NCBI GenBank assembly: GCA_003157595.1 | Contig: PMKB01000285.1 | Span: forward strand, 1,921 to 25,127 | Direction of reading: 5' to 3' | Length of the DNA stretch: 23,207 nucleotides | Origin: Solirubrobacterales bacterium | GTDB lineage: Bacteria > Actinomycetota > Thermoleophilia > Solirubrobacterales > Solirubrobacteraceae | Shown here: positions 21,750-23,207 of the stretch, piece by piece | How the letters are laid out: every line of letters begins with the position of its first letter | Numbering within the stretch: position 1 is the first letter of the stretch | Made by a program: the position numbers and the translations under genes | The notes under the pieces: model-generated | The model's database searches: none | What the model was told of the DNA's origin: nothing | The model's input: only the letters and a program-made list of their open reading frames with translations

Positions 21750-21779
21750 ACCTTAGCCGCAGTTATGGAGCCCTGTCAA
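21750..21779 (-). promoter_or_regulatory. sigH-like gene promoter within the end of rlmB
   Basis: On the minus strand: -35 TTGACA at 21779-21774, 18-nt spacer, -10 TAAGGT at 21755-21750. The -35 overlaps the final rlmB codons. This gives the sigma gene separate control from cysS-rlmB. Transcription would start near 21743. Confidence 0.6.
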
Positions 21780-22476
21780 GGCCTCCGCGCTGATGCAACA
21801 CCTCGTACAGCACCGCGCCCGCCGCGGCATTGACGTTCAGCGAGGCGATCCGGCCCCGCAGCGGCAGGGTCACGAGGGCGTCACAGCTCTCTGCGACACG
21901 CCGCCGCAGCCCCCGTCCCTCACCGCCGAAGACGACCACCACGGCGCCGCTGTAGTCCGGCTCGGTGTAGTCGGTCGCCTCGGCCGAGGCGACCGTGCCG
22001 TAGCACCAGCAGCCGGCCCGCCGCGCCGCGAGCAGGAAATCGGCGAGGTTGCGCGCGCGCGCGATCCGCAGATGCTCGACCGCCCCAGCCGAGGCGCGAC
22101 AGACCGCCGGAGTGATCTCGGCGGCGCGACGCTCGCAGATCACGAGCCCGCTGGCGCCCACGCACTCTGCCGTGCGAGCGATCGCCCCGAGGTTCTGGGG
22201 ATCCTGAATCTCGTCGAGCGCGACGATCAGCTGTTCCTCCCCGATCAGCAGCTCGCCGGTCGAGACGTATGGGTAGCCCGCCAGCTCGGCGCAGACGCCC
22301 TGGTGCTCACGCGAGCCGCAGGTCCGCTCGATCTCCTCCGCCGAGCCGATCCGCGGCCGGCGGCTCGCCAGCCATGGCTCGCGTGCCAGCGCCTCGGTCG
22401 CCAGGATCTCGCCGAGCGTGCTGCAACGGCGACCGCGCAACGCCTCCCTGACCGCGTTGCGCCCGTAGACGATCAC
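21763..22476 (-). CDS. rlmB: 23S rRNA (guanosine-2'-O-)-methyltransferase, SpoU/TrmH family
   Basis: 237 residues. The N-terminal substrate-binding part VIVYGRNAVREALRG to about residue 75 is followed by the knotted SPOUT domain: motif 1 ALDEIQDPQNLGAIARTAEC, motif 2 VVFGGEGRGLRRRVAESC, motif 3 LNVNAAAGAVLYEVL. RlmB 2'-O-methylates G2251 (E. coli numbering) in the peptidyl-transferase P loop; other TrmH-family members modify other sites, so the target is inferred. Motif 2 has GGEG instead of the commoner GSEG, and motif 3 has NVNAAAG instead of NVSVAAG. GTG 22476 overlaps the cysS stop (GTGA), so translation is coupled. The frame is open far upstream, but only as a shadow of cysS. Confidence 0.92.
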   Translation of the reverse strand: MIVYGRNAVREALRGRRCSTLGEILATEALAREPWLASRRPRIGSAEEIERTCGSREHQGVCAELAGYPYVSTGELLIGEEQLIVALDEIQDPQNLGAIARTAECVGASGLVICERRAAEITPAVCRASAGAVEHLRIARARNLADFLLAARRAGCWCYGTVASAEATDYTEPDYSGAVVVVFGGEGRGLRRRVAESCDALVTLPLRGRIASLNVNAAAGAVLYEVLHQRGGLDRAP

Positions 22477-23207
22477 GCGAGCGGGGCGAGATCGAAGCCG
22501 CCGGGGGTGTCGCGCACCGACCAGCCGGCCGCCTCGATCTGCGTGCGCAGCTCGTCCGCGCGGGCGAAATCGCCGCCGCCGCGCGCACGCAGCCGTTCGT
22601 TCGCCAGCGCGACCAGGTGCTCGGGGGCGCCGGCCAGCTCGAGCAGGTTCTCGAGCCCGAGCACGCCGAGCATCTCCCGCAGGTCGCGATCGCCGAGCCG
22701 CTCCTCGCTGCGGTTGGCCTCGCGGATCCACTCCCACATCGACGCGAGCGCGCTCGGGGTGTTGAAGTCGTCGGCCAGGGCGGCGAAGAACCGACCGCGC
22801 AGCGCCGCCAGCGCCGGCGGGGACTCGCCCGCCTGCAGCCGGCGCGCGGCGTCGCGGATCCGCTGCACGCCCGCCCTGGCCTGATCGAGCTGCTCGGGTC
22901 CGTAGGCGATCGGCTGGCGGTAGTGGCCGCTCGCGAGGTAAAGGATCACCGCGTCTCGGCCGTGGCTGTCCAGCACCTCGTGCAGGGGCGAGATGTTGCC
23001 GACCGACTTCGACATCTTCTCGCCGTCGGTGCTCGCCAGCATGCCGTTGTGCATCCAGTGGCGAGCCAGCTCCGCCCCGCGCGCGCAACGCGTCTGCGCT
23101 GCCTCGTTCTCGTGGTGGGGAAACAGCAGATCCAGGCCGCCGCCGTGGATGTCGAAGCCGACGCCGAGCAGGGACTCCGCCATCGCCGAGCATTCGATGT
23201 GCCAGCC
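22473..23207 (-). CDS. cysS: Cysteine--tRNA ligase, C-terminal 244 residues
   Basis: Class I aminoacyl-tRNA synthetase that charges tRNA-Cys; cytoplasmic. The part present begins at the window edge with GWHIECSAM, whose Cys is a zinc ligand, then FDIHGGGLDLLFPHHENEAA (other zinc ligands), RHWMHNGML, and the KMSKS signature EKMSKSVGN. The DALR-type anticodon-binding helical domain follows: FFAALADDFNTPSALASMWE and a final KADELR-like segment RADELRTQIEAAGW. The HIGH motif is beyond the window. It is the first visible gene of the cysS-rlmB pair, overlapping rlmB by 4 nt. Very sure. Confidence 0.96.
   Translation of the reverse strand, partial: GWHIECSAMAESLLGVGFDIHGGGLDLLFPHHENEAAQTRCARGAELARHWMHNGMLASTDGEKMSKSVGNISPLHEVLDSHGRDAVILYLASGHYRQPIAYGPEQLDQARAGVQRIRDAARRLQAGESPPALAALRGRFFAALADDFNTPSALASMWEWIREANRSEERLGDRDLREMLGVLGLENLLELAGAPEHLVALANERLRARGGGDFARADELRTQIEAAGWSVRDTPGGFDLAPLA

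Noticed and set aside
22477..23193. Extension of rlmB upstream through cysS
   Set aside because: Antisense-free but out of frame with the unmistakable cysS sequence; conserved RlmB residues begin at GTG 22476.
1..23207. CRISPR arrays, tRNAs, insertion sequences, attachment sites
   Set aside because: No regularly spaced short repeats, no cloverleaf-like sequence with GTTC-type T-arm, and no transposase or integrase motifs were seen.

Overview
The window is very GC-rich, dense actinobacterial-type chromosome. Short intergenic gaps, frequent ATGA/GTGA/TGATG start-stop overlaps, GTG and TTG starts, and a cysS-rlmB-sigH-type sigma factor block all fit an actinobacterium. Thermoleophilia/Solirubrobacterales is my best guess, by inference from gene content and protein flavour; it cannot be proved from the window. 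No tRNA, rRNA, CRISPR array, insertion sequence or prophage gene was seen.

Layout. (1) 1-1955: an arsenic locus. arsR-arsM runs leftward, and an aquaporin preceded by a metallophosphoesterase remnant runs rightward from interlocked divergent promoters. (2) 1990-4743: a conserved actinobacterial hypothetical, a cupin, and a leftward pair of dienelactone hydrolase plus a Pro/Gly-rich hypothetical. (3) 4791-6862: a leftward drug-efflux operon (DHA2-type MFS pump, then a MerR regulator) ending at a strong hairpin. It starts at a palindromic operator shared with the Nudix gene to the right. (4) 6851-9563: Nudix hydrolase, PfkB-family sugar kinase and a class-I-like aldolase, tightly packed. (5) 9564-14660: a secreted CAP-like protein with a Gly/Ser linker, a divergent family-3 cell-wall amidase, and an MmpL/RND exporter. 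(6) 14809-17980: a 28-residue membrane peptide behind a six-codon upstream ORF, a YjbQ enzyme, an orphan extracellular Cache-like sensor, and a secreted RCC1-repeat protein. (7) 17980-20979: a polytopic GT-C-like membrane protein coupled to the RCC1 gene, and a zinc-ribbon hypothetical. (8) 20980-23207: sigH-like sigma factor, rlmB and the 3' half of cysS.

The most general signal is transcriptional. Eight or more unrelated genes have a TAnnnT-like -10 box ending 6 or 7 bases before the start codon, with no room for a ribosome binding site, so their mRNAs are probably leaderless. This fixes several otherwise uncertain starts. Other points of interest are the six-codon leaderless uORF overlapping the small membrane protein, two 17-bp palindromes flanking the start of the sigma factor gene, an amidase lacking its third zinc-ligand histidine, and three near-identical 177-bp repeats plus an antisense-overlapping tail in the RCC1 gene. 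I found no clear multi-gene system that is wholly new; the small-peptide locus at 14809-14940 is the best candidate for something undescribed.
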